Source of the DNA: CAVRUH01 sp963822595 | GTDB lineage: Bacteria; Chlamydiota; Chlamydiia; Chlamydiales; Waddliaceae | Reading direction: 5' to 3' | Assembly (NCBI GenBank): GCA_963822595.1 | Contig: CAWGIG010000001.1 | Location: forward strand, 186,001-250,000 | DNA length: 64,000 nucleotides | Part shown: in pieces, positions 53,310 through 61,428 of the stretch | Layout: each line of letters begins with the position of its first letter | How positions within the stretch are numbered: position 1 is the stretch's first letter | Translations under genes and position numbers: made by a program | The notes under the pieces: model-generated | Told to the model about the DNA's origin: nothing | What the model saw: the letters and a program-made list of their open reading frames with translations, nothing else | Databases searched by the model: none

Positions 53310-53450
53310 CTACACTCTCGTTAATTCTACGCGTCCTTTGTTACGACGGCGATTAATAATTTTGCGACCGTTGGCAGTGGACATTCTTTTGAGGAATCCA
53401 TGCTCTGCTTTTCTACGACGCTTACTAGGTTGGTATGTGCGCTTAACCAT
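53310..53450 (-). CDS. rpmH: 50S ribosomal protein L34
   Basis: A 46-residue basic protein from ATG 53450 to TAG 53310. It reads MVKRTYQPSKRRRKAEHGFL, then KRMSTANGRKIINRRRNKGR, the complete L34 pattern, ending VELTRV. AGGAAAAAAA before the ATG provides the ribosome-binding site. It precedes rnpA on the minus strand. Confidence 0.97.
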   Translation of the reverse strand: MVKRTYQPSKRRRKAEHGFLKRMSTANGRKIINRRRNKGRVELTRV

Positions 53451-53608
53451 TTTTTTTCCTTATTCTTTTCAGTTTCAAAGTCAATAGGATACCTGAAATA
53501 GGAAATAAATCGCAATGGATTTGTATAAGAATGAAAAAATCGTTGTCGAGAAATAGGGTTCTGAAGTATAGTCATGACTTAAAATATCAGAATTGTTAAG
53601 GAAAACCA

Positions 53609-53746
53609 ATGAAAACAAGAGCCTCTATTAAAGCAGATCCTTCTAAAGGAGACAAACTTGTCCGCCGTTGCGGACGGTTATACGTTATTAACAAGAAAGA
53701 CCCGAACAGAAAGCAGAGGCAGAAAGGCCCTGCCCGCAAGAAATAA
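53609..53746 (+). CDS. rpmJ: 50S ribosomal protein L36
   Basis: A 45-residue basic protein, MKTRASIKADPSKGDKLVRR then CGRLYVINKKDPNRKQRQ. It is the zinc-free (single Cys) variant of L36. AAGGA upstream supports the start. It is nine bases before rpsN, with which it forms a two-gene unit. Confidence 0.95.
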   Translation: MKTRASIKADPSKGDKLVRRCGRLYVINKKDPNRKQRQKGPARKK

Positions 53747-53755
53747 AGGAGCACC

Positions 53756-54061
53756 ATGGCCAAGAAATCTTCAGTAGAGAAGCAACAACGTCGCGAACGT
53801 CTTGTGGCACTTAAGCGCGAAAAAAGACACGAGCTAAAAGTAAAAATTCTCGATATGAATCTCAGTCCTGCCGAGCGCCAGGATGCTGTTGTCGCACTCA
53901 ACAAAATGCCACGCAATTCATCTGTAATTCGCCTGCGTAACCGTTGCCAATTTACCGGTCGCGTTAGAGGATTCCTCAGGAAGTTCAAAATGTCACGTCT
54001 CGCTTTCAGAGAAATGGCTTCCAACGGAATGATCCCCGGCGTCACCAAAGCCAGCTGGTAA
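53756..54061 (+). CDS. rpsN: 30S ribosomal protein S14
   Basis: A 101-residue long-form (non-zinc) S14: MAKKSSVEKQQRRERLVALK, the helix KRHELKVKILDMNLSP, and the conserved end RNRCQFTGRVRGFLRKFKMS plus RLAFREMASNGMIPGV. AAGGAG lies upstream of the ATG. Co-occurrence with rpmJ away from the main ribosomal operon fits chlamydiae. Confidence 0.97.
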   Translation: MAKKSSVEKQQRRERLVALKREKRHELKVKILDMNLSPAERQDAVVALNKMPRNSSVIRLRNRCQFTGRVRGFLRKFKMSRLAFREMASNGMIPGVTKASW

Positions 54062-54073
54062 TTTTTACCGTTC

Positions 54074-54167
54074 ACAAAAATGGACGACATGGACGTAATG
54101 GACTGCATGGACATCATGGACAACATGATACACCATAAGATTCCATCGTCCATGTCGTCCATTTTGT
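54074..54167. repeat. ATGGACGACATGGACG inverted/tandem repeat
   Basis: ACAAAAATGGACGACATGGA starts at 54074 and its inverse CCATGTCGTCCATTTTGT ends at 54167. Between them ATGGAC and CATGGACA units repeat. It follows rpsN and can fold into a long hairpin, so it may end rpmJ-rpsN transcription. Minus-strand frames through it are artefacts. Confidence 0.65.
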
Positions 54168-54228
54168 CCTCATCTTGCTAATAATCCTCCATTCATGTAA
54201 ATTTTCATTAAGATACAAGGAAATACCT

Positions 54229-54732
54229 ATGCACAAAGAAGAGTTTAAAGGCTTGCATGCCCATGCAAAAAAAGTAGATACACAAGAATTCGAGCTCCCG
54301 GAAACTTTATTTGTTAGAGATATCGAAAACAAAGTTTTTCAAGGGATCGTTCTTCACTCTCTGGCAAAAATCGATGGCATATCCCTTCTTGAAGGAAATT
54401 TTATGGATACAATCCTCGGGAGAGATAGTTTAGAAGCCATTCGCGGCATTCATACCGATCAGGATAGTAAGCATCAATGTGTGAACATTAAAATTGAGCT
54501 TAACGTAGGGTTTGGAGTCTCTATTCCCGAAAAAGCCGAAGAAATCCAAACGAAAGTTGCAGAAGAAATCACGAAAATGACCGGTCTGCATGTTGCCCTG
54601 GTTCACGTTATCTTCAAAGGTATTGTCCCTAAAGATCGCCTCAAAAAGATTTCAGAAGTTTTTACATCTCCGAAAAATCCTCCGGTGATTAATCCTGAAA
54701 GCCTAGAAGAAGAGTATAGCGAAGAGTTTTAA
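54229..54732 (+). CDS. Asp23/Gls24 (DUF322) family protein
   Basis: A 167-residue protein from ATG 54229 (MHKEEFKGLHAHAKKVDTQE); a longer frame from 54175 is unlikely. The Asp23 core covers about residues 20-140: FELPETLFVRDIENKVFQGI, IKIELNVGFGVSIPEKAEEI, and MTGLHVALVHVIFKGIV. In Gram-positives Asp23 is a membrane-associated cell-envelope stress protein tethered by AmaP. Here a small two-TM protein follows directly, echoing that pair. Acidic residues end the protein (EEEYSEEF). Function in chlamydiae is not known to me. Confidence 0.8.
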   Translation: MHKEEFKGLHAHAKKVDTQEFELPETLFVRDIENKVFQGIVLHSLAKIDGISLLEGNFMDTILGRDSLEAIRGIHTDQDSKHQCVNIKIELNVGFGVSIPEKAEEIQTKVAEEITKMTGLHVALVHVIFKGIVPKDRLKKISEVFTSPKNPPVINPESLEEEYSEEF

Positions 54733-54733
54733 A

Positions 54734-55256
54734 ATGAATTTAAGCAGGCTTCTCTACTCTCTTGATGACCTTCATTACAGGTCTTTTTTTTATCGTTCTC
54801 GGCACCATAGGACTCTTAGCGCTGTGGTTCCCCCATATACGCACTGCGCTCATCGTTTTTCTTTTGGAGAACGCGCTAATCATTTCTATTTTCTCCATGG
54901 CCATTTTTGCCATCGGGATTGCAATCGTCGTTAATGTCATTCAAAATGCAAGACACAGCTATTATCAAGTTACAGCGGGACGCCATTTGGTGTCCGTAGA
55001 TGAAGACCTTATCGAAAAATATATCAATTCCTATTGGATAGAGTTTTTTCCTAATGTCAACATTCCGAATCATGTGACATTAAAGAATAATAAAATTTAT
55101 ATCGTTGCAGACCTCCCCTACTATCCTTCTGCGGAACAGAAAACGCTTCTCGCTAAGATCGATAAAGACATCTCAAATATTTTATCGAAAATTTTCGGTT
55201 ACAAAAGAGAATTTTCACTCCAAATCAGCTTTAATGAACCAAGCAAATCATCTTAG
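54734..55256 (+). CDS. two-TM AmaP-like membrane protein, possible N-terminal frameshift
   Basis: The clear frame runs from ATG 54765 (MTFITGLFFIVLGTIGLLAL) and has two TM helices (about residues 2-24 and 32-60), then a soluble tail with VADLPYYPSAEQK. This is the layout of Asp23-anchoring AmaP proteins. ATG 54734, two bases after the upstream stop, reads MNLSRLLYSL and would join the main frame if one base near 54763 were removed; that gives a natural cytosolic N-terminus. Without the shift the protein starts at 54765 with no ribosome-binding site. Its 3' end overlaps the methyltransferase start by 23 bases. Confidence 0.65.
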
Positions 55257-55809
55257 TTTTTCACACGAATGCTGGAGCCAATGGGTCAAACCAGGGGATC
55301 TGGTTATTGATGCTACTTGCGGCAACGGCCACGACACGTTATTTCTTGCTAAAACAGCGTTAACAGATACTTCAGGAACTCTTTTTTCTTTGGACATACA
55401 ACCTGCAGCAATAGAATCTGCAAAACAGCTGCTGTCGCAACAACTCGATGAAAAATTAATCAACAGAGTTGAATTCGTTCTGGGATCTCACGAAGCTTTT
55501 CCTATCGGGATAGCTCCCGAGACGGTGAGTTTGATCGTCTATAATCTTGGCTATCTTCCCGGCGGGGACAAAACCAAGACAACCATGACCGATTCTACCC
55601 TTAAGAGCGTCCGGAATGCTCAGTTATTGATAAAAAGGGGCGGAATGATCAGTATCACCTGCTATCCGGGCCATGAGGAAGGCAAACGTGAAGAAGAGGC
55701 CATCCTGAGTTATTGTTCAGGCTTAAATCCGCGGCAATGGACCTGTTGCCACCATCGATGGATCAACCGCCAGCAAGCCCCAAGCTTATTAATTATTCAT
55801 AAATTATGA
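55234..55809 (+). CDS. class I SAM-dependent methyltransferase, YtqB-like (rRNA methylase family)
   Basis: A 191-residue methyltransferase from ATG 55234 (MNQANHLSFSHECWSQWVKP). Motif I is VIDATCGNGHDTLFLAK, the acidic SAM ribose contact is LFSLDIQPAAIESA, and the family mark NLGYLPGGDKTKTTM follows. Family members are annotated as putative rRNA methylases, although YtqB-like proteins have also been linked to tRNA wobble-base modification. The substrate here is open. It overlaps the AmaP-like gene and converges with the exonuclease, their ends overlapping by 13 bases. Confidence 0.85.
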   Translation: MNQANHLSFSHECWSQWVKPGDLVIDATCGNGHDTLFLAKTALTDTSGTLFSLDIQPAAIESAKQLLSQQLDEKLINRVEFVLGSHEAFPIGIAPETVSLIVYNLGYLPGGDKTKTTMTDSTLKSVRNAQLLIKRGGMISITCYPGHEEGKREEEAILSYCSGLNPRQWTCCHHRWINRQQAPSLLIIHKL

Positions 55810-56381
55810 GTCCACTTGAGTCCGAGGACGGCCGTGTAGCATTGAATGAGGTGGTTGACACCATTAATAGCGAGGTGGGGAGACACCTCTTCCGGGATAT
55901 TGTAAAGCGCTCCAATGGCGTTTTTGGAAAGTGAGGTCTGTTTAGGGAAATTTCCCTGTTTGACGACCAAAATAGCCCAATACATCGAAGCTAAGTCTAG
56001 CCAATGGTAAGGCCAATTAAGCTTTTCTTGGGTATAAACAGGGACAACATGATTAAAAAAACCGCGGTCAAAAGCAGGATTTTGACAGATAAAGACGGCT
56101 TCCCCCCTCTTAATTCCTTGGTTTTTAAATAGTTGGAGAATATCTGAAGTCACCTCGGAAAGTTCTTTGCCTTGCTGTATCCTCTCCCATGTATACCCAT
56201 TAATTTTCATGCTTTCGGGGTCGCGTCTCTCCCAGTGCTCTTCGTCGAGTTTGAGGACACTTTGGTAGGTCCCTTTGAGTTCCCCCGTCGAAGTATCAAC
56301 AATTTTCATAGCGATATCGATAGGGCTATGCCTATAGGGATCTAATCCGGTGGTTTCTATATCAAGGAATACGGCTAACAT
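55797..56381 (-). CDS. DEDDh-type 3'-5' exonuclease, last catalytic Asp apparently lost
   Basis: A 194-residue RNase T/DnaQ-fold protein from ATG 56381 (MLAVFLDIETTGLDP). Exo I is FLDIETTGLD with D-E, and Exo II is ICQNPAFDRGFF with Asp. Exo III should be H-x4-D; here PHLAINGVNHLIQCY puts Gly where Asp is expected (codon GGT instead of GAT). If real, the enzyme would be metal-binding-impaired. A single-base error is the simple alternative. It could act on RNA or DNA ends. Its start lies back to back with the 56465 gene, about 85 bases apart. Confidence 0.8.
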   Translation of the reverse strand: MLAVFLDIETTGLDPYRHSPIDIAMKIVDTSTGELKGTYQSVLKLDEEHWERRDPESMKINGYTWERIQQGKELSEVTSDILQLFKNQGIKRGEAVFICQNPAFDRGFFNHVVPVYTQEKLNWPYHWLDLASMYWAILVVKQGNFPKQTSLSKNAIGALYNIPEEVSPHLAINGVNHLIQCYTAVLGLKWTHNL

Positions 56382-56464
56382 ATTCCATCCATATAGCAAA
56401 TTTGGTGGTTGAATGACAAGGCAGATTTTGCTAATATAGTTATTACAATAAACAAAACTAAATT

Positions 56465-56841
56465 ATGAGACCTTTTAACCTGTTTTCATCGTTTTTGCTC
56501 CGTTTACGTTATCCTCTGTCCTTACCTGAAGATATCGCAACAGCGTTAGGAGTAGAAATATCAAACCGGTTAACTTTTAATGAGTTTGTAAATATTTTAA
56601 CTTGTCCCTCCTGTTGCCCTACGAGACTTGTTAAATTCATGCCAAGGGAATTGGCTGAAAAAGCTTTTGAAAGGGCACCTTGTAAAGAAAAATTTAGAGA
56701 TCGTACCTAATTTCCTTCAAATTTAATGAAGGATGGATGGAGTTCGATCTTCAATTCGATTCTGAATCCCGCCTAAGACGTGTCTATATCCAGCACAAGA
56801 ACATTATAAACGAGCGGGGAGTGGAGATAAAACTCCGATAG
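56465..56841 (+). pseudogene. conserved chlamydial-type hypothetical, one frameshift
   Basis: The first frame reads RPFNLFSSFLLRLRYPLSLP, then CPTRLVKFMPRELAEKAFER, and stops at TAA 56708. The adjoining frame carries on with LISFKFNEGWMEFDLQFDSE and SRLRRVYIQHKNIINERG up to TAG 56839-56841. Missing one base near 56703-56708 explains this. The joined product is ~125 residues and ends seven bases before nusB. I have seen similar short proteins in Chlamydia but cannot name a function. Confidence 0.65.
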
Positions 56842-56848
56842 AATTAAA

Positions 56849-57268
56849 ATGACAATACCTCTACAAAAATACCGTGAAATTGTATTTCAAATGCTCTACA
56901 GCTTTAATATGGGCCTTTCCTCAGAGGAGGAGCTATGCTCTCTGATGATGAAAGAGCTTTCAGTGAATCGAACTGTAGTAAGAGAAGCGCTCGAAAGAGT
57001 CAAATGAGTCCGAATCCGTCTTCCGGATATAGACTCAAAAATTTCCGAGGCCTCTGTTTCGTACGATATTGATCGCATACATAGCGTAGAGCGCAATGTG
57101 CTTCGATTGGGCATTTACGAACTTTTTTTTGACCCGGAAATACCTCCAAAAGTAGCCATTGCCGAAGCTATTAGGATGTCCAAAAAATTTGGAACTCCTG
57201 AGTCGGTTTCCTACGTAAACGCCATTATGGACAATATTTATAAGAGGAAGCAGGGAACCCAAACGTGA
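56849..57268 (+). pseudogene. nusB: transcription antitermination factor NusB with in-frame TGA
   Basis: Read through, the 139-codon frame is a complete NusB: YREIVFQMLYSFNMGLSSEE, then YDIDRIHSVERNVLRLGIYE, IPPKVAIAEAIRMSKKFGTP and ESVSYVNAIMDNIYKRK. NusB with NusE binds boxA in rRNA operons. Codon 53 (57005-57007) is TGA in the middle of helix 3, with the frame continuing unbroken. A CGA or GGA to TGA change is enough. NusB is generally conserved, so sequence error or readthrough are alternatives to true loss. Its natural stop TGA overlaps the murB GTG. Confidence 0.85.
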
Positions 57269-58128
57269 TCGAAAAGGTCGAAAACAAACATCTTAAAGAA
57301 GTTTGCACCCTAGGCATAGGGGGCCCCGCCCGATATTTCGTTCAAGTGCATAGCATCGAAGAAATGATTCAAGCTTTGGAGTTTTCCCGTGAACAGGGTC
57401 TTCCTCACATGGTTCTCGGAAAAGGATCCAACTGTCTTTTCGATGACCTAGGTTTCAACGGTGTTGTCATCCAAAATAAGATCGACTTTATGAAGGAAAT
57501 ACAACCCGGCGTATTCCATGCGGGAGCCGGTTATAGTTTTTCTTTGTTAGGAGTCCAAACAGCACGCAAAGGATGGTCTGGACTTGAATTCGCATCGGGC
57601 ATTCCTTGCAGCGTTGGTGGCGCAGTGTTCATGAACGCCGGCGCCAATGGTATGGAAACCTCTCAGACACTAACCTCAGTTGATTTCGTATCGGAAACAG
57701 GTTTGATTTCATGTCTCAAGAAGGAAGATTTATCATTTTCATATAGACATTCTTCTTTTCAGGAGATGAAAGGAGCTATTTTGGGAGCGACATTTTCATT
57801 GAAGAAGGAAGAGACCGCTAGAGAAAAACAGTTATCGATTATTGCTTATCGAACGAAGACGCAGCCCTATGGATCGAGGTCTGCAGGATGCATCTTTAGA
57901 AATCCTCAAGGAGAACATGCCGGCGCCTTAATTGAGAAGTGCGGCTTAAAAGGACTTTCGGTTGGAGGGGCACAGGTTTCGGACTTGCATGCCAATTTTC
58001 TCATTAATAACAAAGGGGCAACGGCGAGCGAAATGATTGCCCTCATAGAAAAGGTCCGCGAGGAAGTAAAAAGCAAAACAGGGATTGAGCTAGAACCTGA
58101 AGTCCGTTACATGAAATATACCGAATGA
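57265..58128 (+). CDS. murB: UDP-N-acetylenolpyruvoylglucosamine reductase
   Basis: A 287-residue MurB, the NADPH/FAD enzyme that makes UDP-MurNAc for peptidoglycan. LGIGGPARYFVQVHS and VLGKGSNCLFDDLGFNG bind FAD; GLEFASGIPCSVGGAVFMNA is the family core; GSRSAGCIFRNPQG holds the proton-donor position, here Cys instead of the usual Ser, a variant seen in several bacteria. ALIEKCGLKGLSVGGAQVS and HANFLINNKGATASE complete it. It starts with GTG overlapping the nusB stop (GTGA). Presence supports peptidoglycan precursor synthesis. Confidence 0.95.
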   Translation: MIEKVENKHLKEVCTLGIGGPARYFVQVHSIEEMIQALEFSREQGLPHMVLGKGSNCLFDDLGFNGVVIQNKIDFMKEIQPGVFHAGAGYSFSLLGVQTARKGWSGLEFASGIPCSVGGAVFMNAGANGMETSQTLTSVDFVSETGLISCLKKEDLSFSYRHSSFQEMKGAILGATFSLKKEETAREKQLSIIAYRTKTQPYGSRSAGCIFRNPQGEHAGALIEKCGLKGLSVGGAQVSDLHANFLINNKGATASEMIALIEKVREEVKSKTGIELEPEVRYMKYTE

Positions 58129-58150
58129 AATACAACCAAATAAGTAATTT

Positions 58151-58981
58151 ATGAATAATTCCCAACAAAGATATGACCTCCATAGCCATACTAATTGCTC
58201 CGACGGTTCTATGTCGACTGAAGAGCTGTTGCACTTAGCAAAAGATATAGGGTTGAGTGGTTTATCCATCACGGATCACGATACAATTGCCTCTTACAAA
58301 ACAGCCCTCCCTCTCTCCAAACAATTGGGGCTAAGAATGGTGTCGGGAATTGAATTTTCCACAGTTCATCAAAATACCAGCGTCCATATTTTAGGCTATT
58401 CTTTTAAATTGGACAGTCCTGCGATTTTGGACTTATGTAAAAGACATGAAACGCGAAGGGTGACTCGTTACCGGGCGATGCTTGAACTGTTAAAGAAACA
58501 TAACATGCCCATAACTGAGGAAGAACTCCTGAGTTTGGGGCAAAAGGGATCGATAGGCAGGCCTCATATTGCTCTGGTAATGATCAATAAAGGTTATGTA
58601 AAAACCATGAAGGAAGCCTTCCAGAATTACCTCGCCGAAGGGAAATCCTGTTATGTGCGAAGCGATTTTATTTCTGTTGAAGAAACTATCGAAACGATTC
58701 ACAAAGGAAATGGGCTAGCTGTGATTGCACATCCGCAACTCATTTGGAAAAGAAGTGTGGTCGATGACCTTCTTAAAATGAATTTTGATGGAATAGAAGT
58801 TTTTTACGCGAGATTGCCCCGTGAAGATGAAAAGCAATGGGCTGATATTGCAAAGAAAAAAAACTGGTTGATGACCGGCGGCTCCGATTTCCATGGCAGT
58901 GTAAAACCCGATATCCCCCTAGGCGCTTCTTGGGTCGATGAAAATACTTTCCAGATACTCTATGACAGATTTATATCCTAA
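58151..58981 (+). CDS. PHP-domain phosphoesterase (TrpH/RNase AM family)
   Basis: A 276-residue PHP metallo-phosphoesterase. Metal ligands appear at YDLHSHTNCSDGSMS (HxH), LSITDHDTIASY (DHD), VSGIEFSTVHQNTSVHILGY (E and H), VIAHPQL and GGSDFHGS (DxH). This set is that of YciV/TrpH-like enzymes, which act as 5'-3' exonucleases on short RNA or on 3',5'-bisphosphonucleotides. It follows murB by 22 bases and overlaps folC by 20. Confidence 0.88.
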   Translation: MNNSQQRYDLHSHTNCSDGSMSTEELLHLAKDIGLSGLSITDHDTIASYKTALPLSKQLGLRMVSGIEFSTVHQNTSVHILGYSFKLDSPAILDLCKRHETRRVTRYRAMLELLKKHNMPITEEELLSLGQKGSIGRPHIALVMINKGYVKTMKEAFQNYLAEGKSCYVRSDFISVEETIETIHKGNGLAVIAHPQLIWKRSVVDDLLKMNFDGIEVFYARLPREDEKQWADIAKKKNWLMTGGSDFHGSVKPDIPLGASWVDENTFQILYDRFIS

Positions 58982-60104
58982 ACTTCTCGATAAATTATTC
59001 AACATCAACAAGCATGGCGCCTCCAAGGCCGGTCTTGACAATATACGTAAATTGAATCAGCTTTTTGGGAATCCCGATAAAAAATTCAAATCGGTTCACG
59101 TTGCAGGAACAAATGGTAAGGGGTCCGTAACGATAAAAATCGGAAAAGCACTGGAACTTGCAGGATTCCGCACCGGAGTTTACACTTCTCCTCACATCTC
59201 CTCTTACTGTGAACGCATTCGGATCAATGGAATACTCATTTCGGAAGATGAGCTTGTCTCTCATCTCCAAGAAATCTTCGAGATGATGGATAAACACTCA
59301 ATACCCGCCACATTTTTTGAAATATCAACCATGTTAGCGATCAATTACTTCGCTTCGCAGGGAATAGAATGGGGTGTCTTTGAAACAGGATTGGGAGGCC
59401 GGTTGGATGCAACAAATATTATTTTTCCTCAGCTTTCTGTGATCACTTCAATAAGCAAAGACCACGAAGACATTTTAGGAAATAGCCTGGAAAAAATTGC
59501 CAGCGAAAAAGCGGGAATCATCAAGCCTGGCGTCCCTGTTGTTCTAGGACCTAAGACGCCGTTTATTCCTAGAGTCTCCCCTTTTCATGAAGTCCATGGA
59601 GACTTTGACACCACAGATTTGGAAAACAGAGAAATCGCCAAAAAGGCTATTGATGTTCTAGGAATTCCTTTTCACCCGGAATGCTTAGAGGCAATACTCC
59701 CCTGCCGGATGCAGAGATATCATATCAAAGGCGTTGATGTTATCCTGGATGTGGCCCATAATTCCGATGGACTTACTCAGCTATTTAAAACTTTGAAGGG
59801 CCTGCCGTTACGCGTGGTTTTTGGAATGAGCAAAACTAAAGACCTTGCAACTTGTGCAGAAATCATCAAAAAAAATACAAACAATATCCATATTATTGAA
59901 GTCCCGGAAAAGCGGGGCTATTCAATCATTGAACTCGAAGGAGCTTTCTTGCCCCTTTCTGTAAAATTCTCGTCATCTATACAAGGCGGAATCCTTGAAG
60001 CCATTCAAGTGGCCGAGGAAACAAGAGAAACCGTCCTAATTTGCGGGAGCTGCTATATTATGAATGATGCTCTTCAATATTGTACGTATCAACAATTCTG
60101 TTGA
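58962..60104 (+). CDS. folC: folylpolyglutamate synthase / dihydrofolate synthase
   Basis: A 380-residue Mur-ligase-fold enzyme adding glutamate to dihydropteroate or folates. I choose ATG 58962 (MTDLYPKLLDKLF); the frame extends 24 bases upstream inside the PHP gene. The P-loop VAGTNGKGSVTIKI, YTSPHISSYCERIRINGILI, ETGLGGRLDATNII and the central VISKDHEDILGNSLEKIA-type stretch (SISKDHEDILGNS) are present; the C-terminal domain has LDVAHNSDGL. Its 3' end overlaps the convergent membrane-protein gene by 47 bases. Confidence 0.92.
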   Translation: MTDLYPKLLDKLFNINKHGASKAGLDNIRKLNQLFGNPDKKFKSVHVAGTNGKGSVTIKIGKALELAGFRTGVYTSPHISSYCERIRINGILISEDELVSHLQEIFEMMDKHSIPATFFEISTMLAINYFASQGIEWGVFETGLGGRLDATNIIFPQLSVITSISKDHEDILGNSLEKIASEKAGIIKPGVPVVLGPKTPFIPRVSPFHEVHGDFDTTDLENREIAKKAIDVLGIPFHPECLEAILPCRMQRYHIKGVDVILDVAHNSDGLTQLFKTLKGLPLRVVFGMSKTKDLATCAEIIKKNTNNIHIIEVPEKRGYSIIELEGAFLPLSVKFSSSIQGGILEAIQVAEETRETVLICGSCYIMNDALQYCTYQQFC

Positions 60105-60933
60105 ACGCATCGGGTGGAACACTGACACCTCCCGTAAAAACAGTATCTAAAGAATAGATCAAAAAAAGTAGAAAAGCGATAGAAGCCGCAAGCATCGAGA
60201 TCATCAAGATTTGAGAATTAAGATTTTCAACATGAAAAAACCAGAAAAAAATGACAATCGAGAGACCACCTAAAATAAGAAACGACCACATCTCATTACC
60301 TAAAGATTCCTCTCCACCAATGATGCGAGAAAGTCTAGCTGACATCAGTTGATTGAGTTTTTCTATCGATTCGGCATACCAGAGTTCTTGCTTTTTATTG
60401 GTGAGCTCGACAGCGTAATATGCTAACCAAATCTTATCTAAAAGGTTTATGGTATTCATATTAGGTTGGCCATTGGACATGCTTTTCCACTCTTCATTGA
60501 TGACGCTCATGGTATAAGCTACGATAGCCGATTGAATGGTTTTTTTATCTTTATCAGAAAAAACTTCCGAATCACGGTAGAGCTGTGTAATATAGCTTGC
60601 CTCTACCCTGGTATCATTTTTAACCTGATCAAATCGCTGCTGCACATTGATGACAGTAAAACCTAGTAATACCGAATAAAGAACGCCAATCGTTGTAAAT
60701 ACATAACCTGCGACGTCATGATGAGCCTTAAAAATACTCGTATTGACAGACTGCCGCATGATCATCATACCGGCTACAGCGAATACAATAAACACAGCGA
60801 CTACAATTAGAGTCCCCGAGACCCAAGAGAAATTATCGAGCAATTGAAAAAAGATCATATAAAACGGAACATATATTTTTTGATAAAATTTACTCAAGAA
60901 GAAAATATCTTTTGTTGATAGGTCTATTTTCAT
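60058..60933 (-). CDS. DUF4239 (bestrophin-like) membrane protein
   Basis: A 291-residue protein with about four TM segments: near residues 42-60 (GTLIVVAVFIVFAVAGMMI), 78-97 (VFTTIGVLYSVLLGFTVINV), 215-235 and 242-262. The H-x-D-VAGYVFTTIGVLY-(A/S)-V-LL-(A/G)-F block and EASYITQLYRD are those of DUF4239 proteins, which resemble bestrophin-type channels. Function is not established. It is divergent from the small Inc-like gene, with the repeat at 60958 in between. Confidence 0.75.
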   Translation of the reverse strand: MKIDLSTKDIFFLSKFYQKIYVPFYMIFFQLLDNFSWVSGTLIVVAVFIVFAVAGMMIMRQSVNTSIFKAHHDVAGYVFTTIGVLYSVLLGFTVINVQQRFDQVKNDTRVEASYITQLYRDSEVFSDKDKKTIQSAIVAYTMSVINEEWKSMSNGQPNMNTINLLDKIWLAYYAVELTNKKQELWYAESIEKLNQLMSARLSRIIGGEESLGNEMWSFLILGGLSIVIFFWFFHVENLNSQILMISMLAASIAFLLFLIYSLDTVFTGGVSVPPDAFNRIVDTYNIEEHHS

Positions 60934-60957
60934 GCGTCAAATAGAGCCACTGTAGAG

Positions 60958-61050
60958 AGAAATGCAGTCATTTTCTCTCTCCGCGTGTCTACGAACCTCT
61001 CCGTCTCTGCGTTGAAAATTGTTTATCTAACTCCTATTAGTTATTTCGAG
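60958..61050. repeat. CTCCGCGTGTC...CTCTGCGTTGAAAA...CTATTAGTTATTT repeat
   Basis: TTTTCTCTCTCCGCGTGTCT, CGAACCTCTCCGTCTCTGCG and CTCCTATTAGTTATTTCGAG follow the same order as the copies at 48800-48932 and 50702-50790, in the orientation of the latter. It lies immediately upstream of the promoter at 61070. Confidence 0.7.
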
Positions 61051-61069
61051 GTAATAGGGTTTAAATTAG

Positions 61070-61098
61070 TTGCAATTAAAATATAAATGTTATATAAT
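61070..61098 (+). promoter_or_regulatory. sigma70-type promoter for the 61129 Inc-like gene
   Basis: TTGCAA at 61070-61075 and a perfect TATAAT at 61093-61098 with a 17-base spacer, 31 bases upstream of ATG 61129. Confidence 0.65.
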
Positions 61099-61128
61099 TA
61101 AGGATTCAAATTGAGGAATAGGTTATTT

Positions 61129-61428
61129 ATGGAGCCAGTACAACCATTATCTGCAGATCCTCAGATTCAGTTCGAGGTTGTTCCATCAAAAAACTCTGAA
61201 CTTATGGCAAAAATCAAAAAAGTAGCCGGAGTCATTTTAGCCGTACTCGGAGCTCTTCTATTGTGTGCCGGCATGGTCACCTTTTTTCTCCCTTTGGTCT
61301 CTGTTGCCACCTCGCTTTTGGCATGCGGAATGGTTTCAGTATCAGTCGGAACTTACTTTGCATTCAAAAAGGACGAAGATCCAATTCTAAATAATAATTT
61401 AGACCTAGAAGTAGTCGAAAATAATTAG
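61129..61428 (+). CDS. small Inc-like protein with paired hydrophobic segments
   Basis: A 99-residue protein from ATG 61129 (MEPVQPLSADPQIQFEVV); the longer frame from TTG 61111 is less likely. Two hydrophobic segments (about 31-53 and 55-78) are separated by a tiny turn (FFLPLV), the bilobed pattern of chlamydial Inc proteins, with short polar tails at both ends. It has its own promoter of the same type as the other accessory genes. Its stop overlaps that of the convergent response regulator by four bases. Assignment rests on topology only. Confidence 0.65.
   Translation: MEPVQPLSADPQIQFEVVPSKNSELMAKIKKVAGVILAVLGALLLCAGMVTFFLPLVSVATSLLACGMVSVSVGTYFAFKKDEDPILNNNLDLEVVENN

Noticed and set aside
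53596..54162. 188-codon minus-strand ORF
   Set aside because: It is antisense to rpmJ and rpsN and begins in the ATGGAC repeat; both plus-strand genes are certain.
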